Source: Mycobacterium sp. AT1
GTDB lineage: Bacteria > Actinomycetota > Actinomycetes > Mycobacteriales > Mycobacteriaceae
Reading direction: 5' to 3'
Assembly: GCF_002043095.1 (NCBI RefSeq)
Contig: NZ_MVOC01000027.1
Coordinates: forward strand, 1-64,000
Length of the DNA stretch: 64,000 bases
Part shown: piece by piece, positions 36,924-45,506 of the stretch
How positions within the stretch are numbered: the stretch's first letter is position 1
How the letters are laid out: the number at the start of each line of letters is the position of its first letter
Notes under the pieces: model-generated
The model's input: the letters and a program-made list of their open reading frames with translations, nothing else
Databases searched by the model: none
What the model was told of the DNA's origin: nothing
Translations under genes and position numbers: made by a program

Positions 36924-38135
36924 ATGGTTCAACCGGAACGCCGCACCAGGGGCGACTTGCTGGCGGCCGCTGCGATCGTGGTGGTCCTCGCCGTCGCCGC
37001 GGGGTTGATCTGGTGGAGCAGTGACGCCAGGGCAACGCTGAGCAAGCCCGCCGCCGAACAGGTCCCCGCGCTGAAGGCCGCTCGCGACGTCCCGACGTCA
37101 CTGCGGGAAGCGTGGACGGCCGCCAGCCCGAAGACGAGCAGGCCCGTCGTCGCGGGCGGTTCCGTCGTCACCGGCGACGGGACCGAGGTCGACGGGCGAG
37201 ACCCGGCCACCGGAAACGTGCTCTGGAGCTATGCCCGCGGGGTGCCGCTGTGCGGTGTCACCTACGTCTACAACGACGCCGTCGCGGTCTACCCCGACGA
37301 CCGGGGCTGCGGCCAGGTGACGACCATCGACGGGCAGACCGGGCGCCGGCACTACTCCCGCACCGCCTACGCCGATCCGGCCGTGACCCTGTCCTCGGAC
37401 GGCTCCACCGTGTTGTCGGCCGGTGACAGCCGGATCGAATTGTGGCGCTCCGACATGGTCCGGATGATCGGGTACGGCACGCTCGACGCCAGGATCAAGC
37501 CCGACGTGCCCGCCCAACCGCTCTGCGGCATGGTGTCCGCGGCGGCGAGTTCGACCGCGGTGTCGGTGCTGCAGAAGTGCCCCGGCCAGGCGGACCTGCG
37601 CCTCACCCTCCTCGTCCCCGCCGACCAGGAAGACGAACCCACCACCAAGATCGTCCAGCTACCCGGCGTGCCCGCCGACTCCGACGCCCGCGTGATCGCC
37701 GTCTCCGACACCACGACGGCGGTCTACCTTCCGACGCCGACGCCCGTCGTCAACGTCGTCGACGACACGGGCACGACCATCTCCAGTACCGCGCTGCCGG
37801 GGCCGGTGTCGTCTCACGCCGTCGCGTCTCGCGCCGGTGACCTGGTGACGTGGTGGACCGGCGACGCGGTGATGGTCTTCGAGGCCAACGGCCTGAAGTA
37901 CAAGTACACCGTGACACCGGTCAACGGGCAGGCGCCGGTCGGACCCGCGACCCTGATGGCGGGCCGACTGCTGGTTCCCGTCACCTCCGGCTACGACGTG
38001 TTCAACCCCGAGACCGGCGCCGGCGAATCGCACATCGCCGTGCAGCGCCCGCCGAGTCAGACTGCGGTCATCCCCAACGTTGCGGGCACCACCGTGCTCG
38101 AGCAGCGCGGCGACACCCTCGTCGCACTGGCCTGA
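36924..38135 (+). CDS. Membrane-anchored beta-propeller-like protein (Rv3212-like)
   Basis: 403 residues. An N-terminal membrane anchor (LLAAAAIVVVLAVAAGLIWW) is followed by a domain of repeated short strands with PQQ/quinoprotein-like signatures (DPATGNVLWSYARG, IDGQTGRRHYSR, FNPETGAGESHIAV). This suggests a beta-propeller outside the membrane. Cysteines in PLCGVTY, RGCGQV, PLCGMV and KCPGQ may pair. Function unknown. It starts 20 bases after rhlE and ends immediately next to the convergent ParA gene stop. Confidence 0.78.
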   Translation: MVQPERRTRGDLLAAAAIVVVLAVAAGLIWWSSDARATLSKPAAEQVPALKAARDVPTSLREAWTAASPKTSRPVVAGGSVVTGDGTEVDGRDPATGNVLWSYARGVPLCGVTYVYNDAVAVYPDDRGCGQVTTIDGQTGRRHYSRTAYADPAVTLSSDGSTVLSAGDSRIELWRSDMVRMIGYGTLDARIKPDVPAQPLCGMVSAAASSTAVSVLQKCPGQADLRLTLLVPADQEDEPTTKIVQLPGVPADSDARVIAVSDTTTAVYLPTPTPVVNVVDDTGTTISSTALPGPVSSHAVASRAGDLVTWWTGDAVMVFEANGLKYKYTVTPVNGQAPVGPATLMAGRLLVPVTSGYDVFNPETGAGESHIAVQRPPSQTAVIPNVAGTTVLEQRGDTLVALA

Positions 38136-38939
38136 CTACACCTCTGGGGTGAACGTCGGCAGCGCCTTGCCCGACTTCCAGTGCTTCAGCAGCGCGGCGG
38201 CGAGCTCGCGATAAGCCATGGCGCCCTTGTTCTTTCGACCTGCCAGCACCGAGGCACCCGACGCGCTCGCCTCGGCGAAGCGCACCGTCCTCGGGATCGG
38301 CGGCGCGAGCACCGGCAGCTGGTAGCGGTCGACGACGTCGAGGATCACGTCGCGACTGTGCGTGGTCCGCGAGTCGTACAGAGTGGGTAGCGCGCCCAGC
38401 AGAACCAGGTCGGCGTTGGTGATCTGCTGGACGTCGTCGACGGTCCGCAGGAACTGCCCGACGCCTCGGTGTGCGAGCGTCTCGCACTGCAGCGGCACGA
38501 TGACGTCGTCGGCGGCGGTCAAACCGTTGAGGGTCAGCACGCCGAGAGACGGCGGGCAGTCGACGATGACGACGTCGAAGGGATCGGTACTGGTCGCCAG
38601 TTTCGCCAGCGCCCGCTTCAACGCGTACTCCCGCCCGGCCCGCATCAACAGCATCGCCTCGGCACCGGCCAGGTCGATGTTGGCGGGCAGCAGCGTCATG
38701 CCCTCCGGTGTCTCGAGCAGCGCGGTGTCGGGCTCCACGTCGCCAAGCAGCACCTCGTGGATGGACACCGCCAGCTTGTCGGGGTCGTGACCAAGGGAGA
38801 ACGTCAGCGATCCCTGTGGGTCGAGGTCGACGAGCAGCACGCGCCGGCCCTGCTCGGCCATCGCCGCACCCAACGACGCCACCGTCGTCGTCTTGGCAAC
38901 CCCGCCCTTTTGATTGGCGACTGCCAGTACTCGCGTCAT
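38136..38939 (-). CDS. ParA/Soj-type ATPase, orphan (Rv3213c-like)
   Basis: 267 residues. Deviant Walker A KGGVAKTT (11-18), LLVDLDPQGSLT (A') and VIVDCPPSLG (Walker B) define a ParA/Soj ATPase. No parB gene lies next to it and the main parAB is expected elsewhere, so it may position another cargo or DNA-bound complex. The C-terminal region (ASASGASVLAGRKNKGAMAYRELA) is typical of actinobacterial orphan ParA proteins. Confidence 0.88.
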   Translation of the reverse strand: MTRVLAVANQKGGVAKTTTVASLGAAMAEQGRRVLLVDLDPQGSLTFSLGHDPDKLAVSIHEVLLGDVEPDTALLETPEGMTLLPANIDLAGAEAMLLMRAGREYALKRALAKLATSTDPFDVVIVDCPPSLGVLTLNGLTAADDVIVPLQCETLAHRGVGQFLRTVDDVQQITNADLVLLGALPTLYDSRTTHSRDVILDVVDRYQLPVLAPPIPRTVRFAEASASGASVLAGRKNKGAMAYRELAAALLKHWKSGKALPTFTPEV

Positions 38940-39026
38940 ATAGTCCCGTCGCTTCGCTCGCCCTAACCCCGTTCATCCTGGCATGCCTGCGGACCATCGC
39001 GTCCGGCACGAGGCAGAATCGCCGAG

Positions 39027-39641
39027 GTGGGTTCCTCCGAACGGCACCGCTTGATACTGCTCCGACACGGCGAGACCGAATGGTCGAAGACCGGTCAACA
39101 CACGAGCCGAACCGAACTAGACCTCACCGACGAGGGCCGAGAACAGGCCAGGCTGGCCGCAGGGGCACTCGCGGACCTGCAGTTGCGCGATCCACTGGTG
39201 ATCAGCAGCCCACGACGCCGCGCGCTGGTGACGGCCGAACTTGCCGGACTAAAGGTCGACGAGGTGTCCGACCTCCTTGCCGAATGGGACTACGGCGATT
39301 ACGAGGGCACGACCACCGAGGACATCCGCAAAGCAGTGCCCGACTGGCTGGTATGGACGCACGGCTGCCCTGGTGGCGAAACGGTCGCGCAGGTGTCCCG
39401 CCGTGCCGATGAGGCCATCGCGATGGCCCTGGGGCACATGCGCCACCGCGACGTGGTGTTCGTCGGGCACGGTCACTTCTCCCGCTCGGTACTGACCCGC
39501 TGGATAGAGCAGCCGCTGTACGAGGGCATTCGATTCTCGATGGCCGCCGCGTCAGTCGGGATCTGCGGTTACGAACACGGGGTCCGGCAGATCACCGCGC
39601 TGGGCCTGGCTGGCCACGTCAATCCGTGCCTGCCCCGTTGA
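39027..39641 (+). CDS. gpm2: Histidine-phosphatase-superfamily acid phosphatase (Gpm2/Rv3214-like)
   Basis: 204 residues. The RHG motif LLRHGETEWS carries the phosphorylated His, followed by the second Arg (SSPRRRALVTAE), the Glu (AEWDYGDYEG) and the late His (VGHGHFSR). Although named after phosphoglycerate mutase, the M. tuberculosis counterpart is, as I recall, an acid phosphatase. GTG 39027. The entC start overlaps its end by 16 bp, so the two are in one operon. Confidence 0.88.
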   Translation: MGSSERHRLILLRHGETEWSKTGQHTSRTELDLTDEGREQARLAAGALADLQLRDPLVISSPRRRALVTAELAGLKVDEVSDLLAEWDYGDYEGTTTEDIRKAVPDWLVWTHGCPGGETVAQVSRRADEAIAMALGHMRHRDVVFVGHGHFSRSVLTRWIEQPLYEGIRFSMAAASVGICGYEHGVRQITALGLAGHVNPCLPR

Positions 39642-40732
39642 CCGTCGAACCGACGTTCGTCATGGCCGGCCGCGACGGCGTCCTCGTCGCCGACGGCGTG
39701 GCCGGGTCGTATCCCGCCCTCGACGACGCGCGCGCGGCACTGGCCGCTGGCGAATGCCCAATGATTCTGGGTGCCTTGCCCTTCGACGTCACCCGTCCGG
39801 CGGCGCTGATGAGCCCGACCCAGATTCGCCGCACCGACACGTTGCCCGACCGGACCACCCCGACGATGCCCGCGGTCCGCATCACCGAGACCGTGCCCGC
39901 CCCCGAGGAACACCGCGCCCGCATCGCCACGGCACTCGAGCATCTGCGGGACCCCGGCTCTCCGCTGCACAAGGTGGTGCTCGCCCGCGCGCTGCACCTC
40001 GTCGCCGACGACCCCATCGACCCCGGTGCGATCATTCGCCGTCTTGCCGAAGATGCTTCGGCAACAACGTATTTCGTCGACCTGAGTACGGCGGGCGGAA
40101 GCTTCGTCGGCACCGCACTCGTCGGAGCCAGCCCCGAACTTCTGGTGGCCCGGCACGGCGACGTGGTGACCTGCAGGCCGTTCGCCGGGTCGGCGCCACG
40201 CTCGGCCGACCCCGAGACGGATCGGGCCAACGGCGCCGCACTGGCCGACTCCGCGAAGAACCTGCACGAGCACCGACTGGTGGTCGACCAGATTCGGGGG
40301 GCGTTGCAGCCGCTGTGCGTCGACCTCGACGTCGCCCCCATCCCCGAGCTCAGCAGCACATCCGCCGTCTGGCACCTGAACACCCCGATCACCGCCCGGT
40401 TGCGCGATTCGTCGGTCACCGCACTGGATCTCGCGATCGCACTACACCCCACCGCAGCCGTCGGCGGAGTGCCCACCGCCGAGGCCGTCGACCTGATCTC
40501 CGAACTCGAAGGTGATCGTGGCTTCTACGCAGGCGCCGTCGGATGGTGCGACGAGCGGGGCGACGGCACGTGGGTGGTGTCCATCCGCTGCGCCGAGTTG
40601 TCGGCCGACCGCCGCGTCGCCGTCGCCCGATCCGGCGGCGGCATCGTCGCCGAATCAGATCCGGATGACGAAGTCGCCGAAACCAATACGAAGTTCCGCA
40701 CCATTCTGACCGCGTTGGGAGTGAGGACATGA
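39626..40732 (+). CDS. entC: Isochorismate synthase (MenF/EntC type)
   Basis: 368 residues. Chorismate-utilising enzyme motifs: HKVVLARALHL, FVGASPELLV-like segment (TALVGASPELLVARHG), AGSAPRSADP, SAKNLHEHRLVVDQI, LHPTAAVGGVPTAEAV and ELEGDRGFYAGAVGW. It should convert chorismate to isochorismate, in mycobacteria most likely for menaquinone, since mycobactin uses MbtI. GTG 39626 overlaps gpm2; TTG 39638 is an alternative. Its stop overlaps the GNAT gene start (ATGA). Confidence 0.9.
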   Translation: MPAPLTVEPTFVMAGRDGVLVADGVAGSYPALDDARAALAAGECPMILGALPFDVTRPAALMSPTQIRRTDTLPDRTTPTMPAVRITETVPAPEEHRARIATALEHLRDPGSPLHKVVLARALHLVADDPIDPGAIIRRLAEDASATTYFVDLSTAGGSFVGTALVGASPELLVARHGDVVTCRPFAGSAPRSADPETDRANGAALADSAKNLHEHRLVVDQIRGALQPLCVDLDVAPIPELSSTSAVWHLNTPITARLRDSSVTALDLAIALHPTAAVGGVPTAEAVDLISELEGDRGFYAGAVGWCDERGDGTWVVSIRCAELSADRRVAVARSGGGIVAESDPDDEVAETNTKFRTILTALGVRT

Positions 40733-41241
40733 GCGTGACCATTCGTCGGGCCCGACCCGGTGACGAGGTCGAACTGGTCGCCATGGTGCGAGAACTGGCC
40801 GAGTTCGAGCACGCCGCCGAAGAGTGCACCGTCACCGAGAGTCAGTTGCACGCGGCGCTGTTCGGCGATCCAGCCACGGTCCAGGCATACGTGGCCGAGG
40901 TCGACGGAGAGCCGGCCGCCATGGCGCTGTGGTTCTACAACTTCTCCACCTGGGACGGCGTCGCAGGCGTCTACCTGGAGGACCTCTTCGTCAGGCCCGG
41001 CTTCCGCCGTCACGGCCTCGCCCGCGCCCTACTGTCGACGTTGGCCCGTGAATGCGTCGACAAGGGCTATTCCCGGCTGACCTGGGCCGTGCTCGACTGG
41101 AACTCCAACGCCATCGCCCTCTACGACTCCGTCGGCGGCCGGCCACAAACCGAGTGGATCACCTACCGGGTGACCGGTGACGAGTTGACGGCGCTCGCCG
41201 CGGGCCCCAACGGGGCGACTCCTCAGTCCTCATCGGACTGA
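40729..41241 (+). CDS. GNAT-family N-acetyltransferase (Rv3216-like)
   Basis: 170 residues. GNAT fold with the acetyl-CoA motif FVRPGFRRHGLARALLS and the following WAVLDWNSNAIALYDSVGG segment, similar to diamine or amine acetyltransferases. It overlaps entC by 4 bp and is the last gene of the gpm2-entC operon. The substrate is unknown. Its end overlaps the convergent membrane protein gene by 19 bp. Confidence 0.87.
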   Translation: MSVTIRRARPGDEVELVAMVRELAEFEHAAEECTVTESQLHAALFGDPATVQAYVAEVDGEPAAMALWFYNFSTWDGVAGVYLEDLFVRPGFRRHGLARALLSTLARECVDKGYSRLTWAVLDWNSNAIALYDSVGGRPQTEWITYRVTGDELTALAAGPNGATPQSSSD

Positions 41242-41615
41242 GCCAGCCACTGCACTGCAGATGGGCTGAACAGCAGCGCCAACCCGGCCGCGGCGACGAG
41301 CGCGACGGGAATGCCGTAGGACCATTGCTGCGAGCCCACGGCGATGTACCACGCCACCGGCAGCAGCAGGAGCTGCGCGAAGACCGCAATGCCGCGACCC
41401 CACCGCCGCCCCGTCCACAGCGCCCACGCCGCGGTGAGCACCGCCGCGCCCATCACCACGTACCAGAGCGCGGTGCCGTAGCCGCTGATCGACACCTCGT
41501 GGGCACCTTCGAGCGCGCGGACGACGAACACCACCGCCACGACCACCAGTGCGAGGCCCTCCAACGCCACGAGGGCGGCCGCCAGACGAATGGTTGACGG
41601 CGAAGGCACGATCAC
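41223..41615 (-). CDS. Small integral membrane protein (Rv3217c-like)
   Basis: 130 residues with four predicted membrane helices (AAALVALEGLALVVVAVVFVV, LWYVVMGAAVLTAAWALW, GIAVFAQLLLLPVAWYIA, GIPVALVAAAGLALLF) and a motif GRRWGRG between the second and third. No enzyme motif. Start is GTG 41615 or GTG 41609; no clear ribosome binding site. The very long open frame to 42983 runs antisense through the lipid kinase and is not real. Confidence 0.75.
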   Translation of the reverse strand: MIVPSPSTIRLAAALVALEGLALVVVAVVFVVRALEGAHEVSISGYGTALWYVVMGAAVLTAAWALWTGRRWGRGIAVFAQLLLLPVAWYIAVGSQQWSYGIPVALVAAAGLALLFSPSAVQWLAQSDED

Positions 41616-41666
41616 ATCGAAGAGCGTAGAGCGCGACGGTGCGGCATGCCGATAGGGTTGAGCCCC

Positions 41667-42626
41667 GTGCGTGCCGTCCTGATCGTGAACCCCAACGCCA
41701 CGTCGACCACTCCGGCGGGGCGTGATCTGCTGGCGCACGCACTCGAGAGCCGCGTGAAGCTGACCGTCGTCCACACCAATCACCGCGGCCACGCGATCGA
41801 AATCGCAAGGGACGCAGCGCGAGACGGAACCGACGTGGTGATCGTCCACGGTGGCGACGGGACGGTCAACGAGGTGGTCAACGGCATCCTCGGCGACTGC
41901 GGTCAGACCCCGCCCAAGAAGGGTCCCGCGATCTCGGTGGTGCCCGGCGGGTCGGCCAACGTGTTCGCCCGCGCCCTCGGCATCAGCCCCGATCCCGTCG
42001 AGGCGACCAACCAACTCGTCGACCTGCTCGGCGCCTACCGTCGCGGCGTGAAGTGGCGCCGCATCGGGCTGATGGACTGCGGCGACCGATGGGGCGTCTT
42101 CACCGCGGGCATGGGGGTCGACGGCGACGTTGTGGCCGCCGTAGAGGCGCAGCGGGCAAAGGGCCGCAAGGTCACCGCGTCGCGCTACATCAAGGTGGCC
42201 ACCCGCGAGGTGCTGGCCAGCGCCCGCCGTGAACCGTCGATGACGTTGGAGCTGGCCGGCCGTGCCCCCGTGACCGGGGTGCACTTCGCCTTCGTGTCGA
42301 ACTCGAGCCCGTGGACCTACGCCAACACCAGGCCGGTGTGGACCAACCCCGACACCAGCTTCGAGACGGGCCTCGGCGTCTTCGCGACCACGAGCATGAA
42401 CGTCTGGGCGAATCTCGGGCTGGTGCGCCAGATGTTGGCGAAGAATCCGCGCCTCGACGCCAAGCATCTGGTGCGCGACGACGACGTGCCGTGGGTGCGA
42501 GTGACCGCAGACACGCCCGTTGGCTGTCAGATTGACGGAGACTACGTCGGCCAGCGCGAAAGGATGACGTTCACGTCGGTTCGGGATGCGCTTGGAGTGG
42601 TAGCGCCACTGGCCAAAAAGCCCTGA
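41667..42626 (+). CDS. Diacylglycerol-kinase-like lipid kinase (Rv3218-like)
   Basis: 319 residues. DAGK catalytic domain with IVNPNATS, the signature VHGGDGTVNEVVNG and VVPGGSANVFARALG, and a C-terminal beta domain (GCQIDGDYVG). It phosphorylates a lipid alcohol such as diacylglycerol using ATP. GTG 41667 (encoding MRAVLIVNPN) is preferred, with AGGG 9 bases upstream; ATG 41646 would add seven residues. It lies 257 bp upstream of whiB1. Confidence 0.87.
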   Translation: MRAVLIVNPNATSTTPAGRDLLAHALESRVKLTVVHTNHRGHAIEIARDAARDGTDVVIVHGGDGTVNEVVNGILGDCGQTPPKKGPAISVVPGGSANVFARALGISPDPVEATNQLVDLLGAYRRGVKWRRIGLMDCGDRWGVFTAGMGVDGDVVAAVEAQRAKGRKVTASRYIKVATREVLASARREPSMTLELAGRAPVTGVHFAFVSNSSPWTYANTRPVWTNPDTSFETGLGVFATTSMNVWANLGLVRQMLAKNPRLDAKHLVRDDDVPWVRVTADTPVGCQIDGDYVGQRERMTFTSVRDALGVVAPLAKKP

Positions 42627-42690
42627 CCTGGTAATCCGCTGTGAAGTGCCGCGAATTAGGGCGCAAGTGATGTGAGTGTAGTACAAACGT

Positions 42691-42719
42691 GAGGGGGGTC
42701 CGGCAACCCGGCCCCCTCT
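42691..42719 (+). terminator. Hairpin terminator after the lipid kinase gene
   Basis: GAGGGGGG-TCCGG and CCCGG-CCCCCTC form a GC-rich imperfect stem with a short loop, followed by TAACG. It lies 64 bp past the kinase stop and before the whiB1 promoter region. It lacks a strong T tract. Confidence 0.5.
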
Positions 42720-42883
42720 AACGATGCCAGTGAGATTGCCCACGTGTGAACGCGCCTCTATTGACATCTGTCCAGCCTGTGGAAGCATCGTTTGCAACAG
42801 TGCAGAAACATTTGGTGTGCACGCGTTAACAGCCGAAGAAAAGCTCGTGCGCCTTGCTGCGCACCGGAATAGGAGTAATAGAA
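42720..42883 (+). promoter_or_regulatory. whiB1 promoter region with a CRP-like site
   Basis: AGTGAGATTGCCCACG (42729-42744) resembles the CRP/Cmr site I remember upstream of M. tuberculosis whiB1 (one base different). TTGACA at 42761-42766 could be a -35 element; the -10 is not obvious. AGGAG at 42871-42875 is the whiB1 ribosome binding site. It implies cAMP-dependent control, as reported for M. tuberculosis. Confidence 0.5.
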
Positions 42884-43138
42884 ATGGATTGGCGGCATAA
42901 GGCAGTCTGTCGTGACGAGGATCCGGAACTGTTCTTCCCGGTGGGAAACAGTGGCCCGGCACTCGCCCAGATTGCTGATGCAAAGATCGTCTGCAACCGG
43001 TGCCCGGTCACCACGGAGTGCCTGAGCTGGGCTTTGGAGTCCGGACAGGACGCCGGCGTCTGGGGCGGCATGAGCGAGGACGAGCGTCGCGCGCTCAAGC
43101 GCCGCAATGCACGGACCAAGGCTCGCACGGGCGTCTAG
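42884..43138 (+). CDS. whiB1: WhiB1 Fe-S transcriptional regulator
   Basis: 84 residues, the family length. [4Fe-4S] ligands are C9, C37, C40 and C46; GVWGG follows, then a basic C-terminus (RRALKRRNARTKAR). WhiB1 is an essential, nitric-oxide-sensitive partner of SigA in mycobacteria. ATG 42884 follows AGGAG with 8 bases spacing; an upstream in-frame start at 42854 lies before that site. Confidence 0.95.
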   Translation: MDWRHKAVCRDEDPELFFPVGNSGPALAQIADAKIVCNRCPVTTECLSWALESGQDAGVWGGMSEDERRALKRRNARTKARTGV

Positions 43139-43156
43139 CCCACTCGATTCCCTTTG

Positions 43157-43193
43157 TTTACGGCCCCGGCTTTCGCCGGGGCCGTAAATTTTT
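43157..43193 (+). terminator. Strong intrinsic terminator of whiB1
   Basis: Perfect 14-bp stem TTTACGGCCCCGGC/GCCGGGGCCGTAAA (43157-43170 and 43175-43188) with TTTC loop, followed by TTTTT. It also protects the convergent pdtaS gene, whose stop is at 43241. Confidence 0.9.
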
Positions 43194-43240
43194 GTCCGGA
43201 CGGGTGTTTCCAGGATTGTTTCCGGGAAATTTCGAGTGCG

Positions 43241-44740
43241 TTACTGCGCCAACCTGCCGCGGCGGCCGACGGGGACCCGCAGGACGACGTCGGTTCCGCC
43301 GGTCGGCACGGCGTGCATGCCCAGCGATCCGTCCAATTCGGCGGCCACCAGCGTGCGCACGATCTGCAGGCCCAGACTGTCCGACTTCTCCAAACTGAAC
43401 CCGTCGGGCAGCCCGCGACCGTCGTCGTGGACCACGACGTCGAGCCACCGAGCAGAGCGCTCCGCCCTGATCGTCACGCTGCCGTTCTCCGAGGTCGAGT
43501 CATACGCATGCTCGATGGCGTTCTGGACGAGCTCCGTGATCACCATGACCAGGGCGGTGGCCCGGTCGGCGTCGAGGACGCCCAGATCGCCTACACGGTT
43601 GATCCTGACGGGTCTGCCCACCGACGCCACGTCGTTCATGATCGGCACGATGCGGTCCACGACCTCGTCGAGGTTGACTTCCTCGTCGACCGACATCGAC
43701 AGGGCGTCGTGCACCAGGGCGATGGACGAGACCCGGCGCACCGATTCGATGAGCGCGTCTCGCCCCTCGGCGTTGTTGGTCCGCCTGGCCTGCAGGCGCA
43801 GCAGCGCGGCGACGGTCTGAAGGTTGTTCTTCACGCGGTGGTGAATCTCACGGATCGTCGCGTCCTTGGACAGCAACGCGCGATCACGCCGTTTGACCTC
43901 CGTCACGTCGCGGATCAGCACGGCGGCACCCGCCGCCTTGCCGTCGACCACCATGGGGATCGTCCGGAGCAACACCGCTGCTCCCCCGGCGTCGACCTCC
44001 ATGCGCATGCTGGACCCGCCAGAGAGCGAGTCCCGGACGTGGTTGGCCAATTCCTGGGCTTCGAACGGGTCGGAAATCAGCGGCCGGGTGACGGTGACGA
44101 GGTTGTGCCCCTCGAGTTCTGCATTCAGCCCCATGCGGTGATACGCCGAGATCGCGTTCGGACTGGCGAAGCTGACCTGGCCCACCTCGTCGAGCCGGAT
44201 GAAGCCGTCGCCGACCCGTGGACTCGACCGGGACATCGCGAGGTCGCCGACGTTGGGGAAGGTTCCCTCCGAGAGCATGTGCAGGATGTCGGCGGCGCAG
44301 TCCAGATAGGCACGCTCCAGCGGGCTGGCCTTGCGCCGGTCGGCCAATGCGGTTTGGTGTGTGAGCACCGCGACCACTTGATCGCCGTGTCGGACGGGCA
44401 CCGCCTCGACGTCGAGCCACCGACCTTCCGGCGAATCCGCTTGTCCCGCATCGCTTTCGCGGCCGATCAGGCCGGAGGCGAACGCGGTGACCACCACCGG
44501 CATGTCGGCGGCGGTGTTGACCGTGCCCACGGCGTCGGCCAACAGAGCGGTCGGCGCCGTGTTCGGTCGTACCTGCGCGACGCACACCAGGGAGCCGTCG
44601 TCGTGGTTCACCCACATGAGGTAGTCGGCGAAGGACAGATCCGCCAAGAGTTGCCACTCGCCCACCACGGCGTGCAAGTGGTCGACGGCACTGCCGGGCA
44701 ACATCGTGTGCTCGGCGAGCAGGTCACCGAGGGTCGACAC
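43241..44740 (-). CDS. pdtaS: Sensor histidine kinase PdtaS
   Basis: 499 residues. An N-terminal GAF-like domain (about 1-150) and a PAS-like domain (about 175-285) are followed by a HisKA_2/HWE-type kinase core. The core has IREIHHRVKNNLQTVAALL (phospho-acceptor His near 300), ELVQNAIEHAY (N box) and DDGRGLPDGF (G1 box). No membrane segment is seen. PdtaS phosphorylates PdtaR, an RNA-binding antiterminator encoded elsewhere, and in mycobacteria senses copper and nitric oxide, as I recall. GTG 44740. Confidence 0.92.
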   Translation of the reverse strand: MSTLGDLLAEHTMLPGSAVDHLHAVVGEWQLLADLSFADYLMWVNHDDGSLVCVAQVRPNTAPTALLADAVGTVNTAADMPVVVTAFASGLIGRESDAGQADSPEGRWLDVEAVPVRHGDQVVAVLTHQTALADRRKASPLERAYLDCAADILHMLSEGTFPNVGDLAMSRSSPRVGDGFIRLDEVGQVSFASPNAISAYHRMGLNAELEGHNLVTVTRPLISDPFEAQELANHVRDSLSGGSSMRMEVDAGGAAVLLRTIPMVVDGKAAGAAVLIRDVTEVKRRDRALLSKDATIREIHHRVKNNLQTVAALLRLQARRTNNAEGRDALIESVRRVSSIALVHDALSMSVDEEVNLDEVVDRIVPIMNDVASVGRPVRINRVGDLGVLDADRATALVMVITELVQNAIEHAYDSTSENGSVTIRAERSARWLDVVVHDDGRGLPDGFSLEKSDSLGLQIVRTLVAAELDGSLGMHAVPTGGTDVVLRVPVGRRGRLAQ

Positions 44741-44766
44741 GGGTGTTGCCTCTCGGTGTCGGGGAC

Positions 44767-44982
44767 CTAGCTGATGACGGCGATGAGATCGCCGGCCTGG
44801 ATGACGTCGCCCACGGCGACGTTGACCGTGGTCACCTTTCCGGCAACCTCGGCGAGCACCGGAATCTCCATCTTCATGGATTCCAGGAGGACGACGGTGT
44901 CGCCCTCGTTGATGTCGTCGCCTTCGCTGACCACGACCTCGAGCACACTGGCCACGATCTCAGCGCGAACGTCCTCGGCCAT
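44767..44982 (-). CDS. Biotinyl/lipoyl-attachment domain protein (TB7.3-like)
   Basis: 71 residues making a single biotinyl domain. The attachment motif is ESMKMEIPV, with biotin on the Lys between two Met. It ends in GDLIAVIS. It should be the biotin carrier of an acyl-CoA carboxylase-type reaction or a free-standing biotin protein; no carboxylase genes are adjacent. ATG 44982 (MAEDVRAEIV) is the natural start; the longer frame upstream has no domain. It lies 26 bp upstream of pdtaS. Confidence 0.92.
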   Translation of the reverse strand: MAEDVRAEIVASVLEVVVSEGDDINEGDTVVLLESMKMEIPVLAEVAGKVTTVNVAVGDVIQAGDLIAVIS

Positions 44983-45105
44983 CTTCACCCACTCGTCTCT
45001 AGAGCCGCCCCTGCGGTGTCTATCGAACCACACGCACGGGATTGGAATGCAGCGGCGCGAGCGTGAGACACTAACGGGCAAGCAATTGACTCATTGGAGG
45101 ATGCC

Positions 45106-45198
45106 ATGGCCAAGCGTGGCCGTAAGAAGCGTGACCGTAAGCACACCAAGGCCAACCACGGCAAGCGCCCCAACTGCGGTTCGAAGGCAGTTACCTAA
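45106..45198 (+). CDS. Small ribosomal protein bL37
   Basis: 30 codons: a very basic peptide starting MAKRGRKKRDRKHTKANHGK and ending PNCGSKAVT. The first 23 residues match the mycobacterial 50S protein bL37 as I remember it (24 residues in M. smegmatis); here the C-terminus extends by a few residues with one Cys. A strong TTGGAGG site sits 5 bases before ATG 45106. The stop codon overlaps the stop of convergent rshA by 4 bp. It is too short for most gene finders. Confidence 0.88.
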   Translation: MAKRGRKKRDRKHTKANHGKRPNCGSKAVT

Positions 45199-45506
45199 CC
45201 ACGAATGATGGTGGTGCGGCTGATCTCCACTCGCAGCCGCGCCCGCAGTGAATCCGGCGCCTTATCGCCACTGCACTTGGTGGCGATGAGGCGCTTCACG
45301 CGTTCCTCGATGCCGTATTGCCGCAGGCAGGTCGGGCATTCCTCGAGGTGATGGCGCAGCTTGTCACGCGTTTCCGTCGTGCACTCGCCGTCGAGCAGAG
45401 TCCACACCTCGGCGATCACCGACGCGCATTCCGGGTGATTGGGGTCGACGGGACCCACCGGTGGGCGGAACGTGTGCTCTTCGGGGCGTGAAAGGTCGTC
45501 GCTCAC
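45195..45506 (-). CDS. rshA: Anti-sigma factor RshA (ZAS family)
   Basis: 103 residues. The zinc-associated anti-sigma motif HxxxCxxC is H53-C57-C60 (HHLEECPTC), with additional cysteines at 27, 42 and near 78. RshA holds SigH inactive until oxidation of the cysteines or phosphorylation releases it. GTG 45506 overlaps the sigH stop by 4 bp (GTGA), giving coupled synthesis. Confidence 0.93.
   Translation of the reverse strand: MSDDLSRPEEHTFRPPVGPVDPNHPECASVIAEVWTLLDGECTTETRDKLRHHLEECPTCLRQYGIEERVKRLIATKCSGDKAPDSLRARLRVEISRTTIIRG

Noticed and set aside
38136-38939. Chromosomal parAB partition locus
   Set aside because: No parB and no parS-like cluster was noticed next to the ParA-type gene, so it is treated as an orphan.
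41616-42983. Long minus-strand extension of the small membrane protein frame
   Set aside because: It runs antisense through the lipid kinase gene and shows no family similarity.
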